From NCBI GenBank assembly GCA_006383075.2, contig SMNH02000008.1:62001-126000 (forward strand): DNA of 64,000 nucleotides. The letters are read 5' to 3'. The DNA is from Kordia sp. TARA_039_SRF (GTDB lineage Bacteria > Bacteroidota > Bacteroidia > Flavobacteriales > Flavobacteriaceae). Below are positions 62,099 to 64,000 of the stretch, piece by piece; positions within the stretch are counted from its first letter, which is position 1; each line of letters starts with the position of its first letter. The translations under genes were made by a program, and so were the position numbers. The notes beneath the pieces were generated by a model. It had not been told where the DNA came from. It searched no databases and saw only the letters and a program-made list of their open reading frames with translations.

Positions 62099-64000
62099 AT
62101 GAATACTACTTTACCAGAAAAAAACGATATACTCCAAACGACAGTTTGCGGTTTAATACAGCAGCAAATGCTCTGTAAACCTAAGGAACTTGCCATTATT
62201 GACGGAACCACAACTATAAATTATGAAACACTTCAGCAAAAAGTAAACGCCGTTGCAGGCGAATTGCAGCATCGAGGAATAGCACAAGGTTCGTTAGTTG
62301 CCGTTTGCATGAGTAGGTCTTGGGAATTGATAGCTACTTTGTTAGGAGTTATGCAAGCAGGTTGCGCATATGTTCCGTTAGATCCTAACTATCCGAAAGA
62401 ACGAATTGATTATATGTTATCACATTCCAAAGCCATTGCTGCTTTTGTGGATGATGAAAAAACCGCTGACTTATGTGCAGATGTAAACAAAATAATTAGA
62501 ATAGATTCCGTTGGAGCGCACATAGAGAAAACCATAAAAGCCACTGAAAACGACTTGGCGTATATCATTTACACTTCGGGCTCTACAGGAAAACCAAAAG
62601 GTGTTGCAGTAGCGCAGAAGAACGTGGTGGCTATGGTAGCAGCAACTCGTACTGTATTTAGCGATGAAGAATTGTATGGAATGTTAGCAGCAGCTTCGGT
62701 ATGTTTTGATACTTCAGTCCTAGAAATTATAGGGACATTAGCGTTGGGCGGAATGCTCATTTTGGCGAAAAACGCGTTGGAAGTCACACAAATTCCAGCA
62801 GCGGACAAATTACGAACAATTGTCATGGTGCCATCATCAGTGCAAGCGTTGTTGGCAACAGAAGATTTACCCAAAGGCATACAAACGTTGGTTTTTGGTG
62901 GAGAAGCCTTAAAGCGTTCACTCGTAGCACAAGCGTATGCACAGCCTTCCATTACAAGAGTATTGAATGCGTACGGACCTACCGAAGATACCGTATATTC
63001 TACCATAGCGGAAGTTTCTAAGGATACCGAAATTGTAACGATTGGAAAGTCACACCCAAACTCACGTTCATATATTTTAGATGAAAACTTAAAGCCTGTA
63101 GCAACGGGAGAAGCAGGAGAATTGTATTTGGCAGGAGCAAAATTAGCACAAGGATATTTACACGATACAAAACAAACCAAAGCACGATTTATAACTATAG
63201 AGCCAAATGATGAAATTCAAGACAGTCGTTTGTATAAAACTGGTGATGTTTGTCGCCGATTGCAGAATGGAGAGATTGAATTTTTAGGAAGAGCCGATCA
63301 GCAAGTAAAAATTAGAGGATATCGTATTGAGCTGGAAGAAATAGAATCGGCACTCGAAACTATGACAGGAATTATTGCGGTAGCAGCGGCAGCAATTGAA
63401 GGTGGAATTGGTCAAAAAATACTAACAGCGTATGTTGTAACTAAAGATGCCTCTATCACTGAAGAAGCCATAAAATCATATGCTTCTGAGCAATTGCCAA
63501 CATATATGATTCCGCAAGTAATTACATTTTTGGAAGAATTACCTTTGCTGCCAAATGATAAATTAGATCGAAAAAAACTACAAGAATTAGCAAGCGTAAA
63601 ATCGCCAGAAATAGCAGAAAAGATACAACCTTTAGATATTTTGACTAGAACTGATGACGAAGTAAAAGCAAAAGTTGTGACTAGTATTATCAAGGAAACT
63701 CAAAAAATCTTAAATATTGCAGATGCTCAAACAATTGATTCCAATCAATCTTTTGCAAGTCTTGGCTTAGATTCGCTCACTACAGTAGAATTTAGCAATC
63801 GCATTTCAACTTTAGTAGGAAAAAAAATAGGTGTACGCGCTATTAACGAACACAACACGCCCAATAGTTTGGCAGATTTTATAGTTCACAAAGCAAATTC
63901 AACCAATGAAACAGTAAGCACCACAGAAACTTTTAGCAATACATTGGCTGATTTTCAAACCAATATTCAAGAAAGTTATCCTACGTTTCAAGCAGCAAAT
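62099..64000 (+). CDS. Non-ribosomal peptide synthetase, N-terminal A-PCP module, cut by window edge
   Basis: The 634 residues present form an adenylation domain (about 15-515) and a peptidyl-carrier domain; the protein continues past the window. A3 (YIIYTSGSTGKPKG) starts at 155, A4 reads CFDTSVLE with the conserved Asp that binds the amino group of an alpha-amino acid, A5 reads NAYGPTEDTVYS, A7 YKTGDVCRR, A8 GRADQQVKIRGYRIELEEIE and A10 PNDKLDRKKL with the catalytic Lys. The carrier motif LGLDSL has Ser559. There is no condensation domain before A, so this is a loading module or a stand-alone start. The amino acid is not predicted. The start ATG is supported by the AMP-binding start. Confidence 0.92.
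   Translation, partial: MNTTLPEKNDILQTTVCGLIQQQMLCKPKELAIIDGTTTINYETLQQKVNAVAGELQHRGIAQGSLVAVCMSRSWELIATLLGVMQAGCAYVPLDPNYPKERIDYMLSHSKAIAAFVDDEKTADLCADVNKIIRIDSVGAHIEKTIKATENDLAYIIYTSGSTGKPKGVAVAQKNVVAMVAATRTVFSDEELYGMLAAASVCFDTSVLEIIGTLALGGMLILAKNALEVTQIPAADKLRTIVMVPSSVQALLATEDLPKGIQTLVFGGEALKRSLVAQAYAQPSITRVLNAYGPTEDTVYSTIAEVSKDTEIVTIGKSHPNSRSYILDENLKPVATGEAGELYLAGAKLAQGYLHDTKQTKARFITIEPNDEIQDSRLYKTGDVCRRLQNGEIEFLGRADQQVKIRGYRIELEEIESALETMTGIIAVAAAAIEGGIGQKILTAYVVTKDASITEEAIKSYASEQLPTYMIPQVITFLEELPLLPNDKLDRKKLQELASVKSPEIAEKIQPLDILTRTDDEVKAKVVTSIIKETQKILNIADAQTIDSNQSFASLGLDSLTTVEFSNRISTLVGKKIGVRAINEHNTPNSLADFIVHKANSTNETVSTTETFSNTLADFQTNIQESYPTFQAAN

Noticed and set aside
1-64000. tRNA or rRNA genes
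   Set aside because: No TTCGA-loop, CCA end or rRNA-like stretch was recognised while reading the spacers; a covariance search could not be run here.

Overview
This window looks like a contig section from a marine, gliding member of the Flavobacteriaceae (Bacteroidota). The support is gliding genes gldF and gldG, a secreted nuclease with a type IX secretion (Por) tail, HmuY-type haem uptake, SusC/FecA-type receptors, lipobox lipoproteins, Bacteroidota-type promoters (TAnnTTTG) and strongly AT-rich spacers. The small Cys-rich leader peptides and the general gene set remind me of Kordia; that genus call is inference only.

Layout. 1-915 is a Fic protein running off the left edge, with a promoter and a twin-palindrome operator. 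1122-9933 is mostly housekeeping: mnmE, dnaN, gldF-gldG, a small monooxygenase plus a SAM hydroxide adenosyltransferase, phoH and purC. 10132-12862 holds a membrane TPR/AraC-type regulator followed by three small peptide genes, two of them tandem paralogues with a GG leader and a six-Cys core. 13095-19879 carries a MATE exporter, a PAP2 phosphatase, another Cys-rich leader peptide, a lipocalin-like lipoprotein, meaB, and an ECF sigma factor with a membrane partner and an exported protein. 20006-24233 has an esterase lipoprotein, a Sua5/YciO protein, mltG and a berberine-bridge-type flavoenzyme. 24797-26845 encodes an unrecognised 682-residue protein built of cationic amphipathic helices with an acidic tail. 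After it come an OmpA lipoprotein, a further leader peptide, a glycosyltransferase, pheT and a three-gene LytS/LytTR operon (32613-35024).

35212-42113 holds a TonB-dependent receptor, a TlpA-like lipoprotein, a T9SS nuclease and a DUF4174 protein. 42258-50237 is a minus-strand haem/iron acquisition operon: receptor, HmuY, DUF6607, ankyrin, DUF2271, and a PepSY-flavodoxin reductase. A palindrome sits upstream of its promoter. 50616-56113 holds DUF481, DUF2911, VOC and recG. 56280-61113 is a tight six-gene operon (Gfo/Idh/MocA, exported protein, 3-hydroxyacyl-CoA dehydrogenase, YcxB-like, M23 peptidase, DUF1015). Then come pcm and the start of a non-ribosomal peptide synthetase that runs off the right edge.

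The spacers are the second theme. They hold several families of dispersed and tandem repeats: a 16-bp word (TCGAGCGCAGTCGAGA) seen five times, REP-like hairpins of about 50 bp, a 31-bp tandem array, a heptanucleotide array, and a 94-bp direct repeat flanking one gene. No tRNA, rRNA, CRISPR array or intact insertion sequence was seen. The most interesting material is the scattered orphan Cys-rich leader peptides, the cationic-helix protein, and the Fic operator/promoter arrangement.
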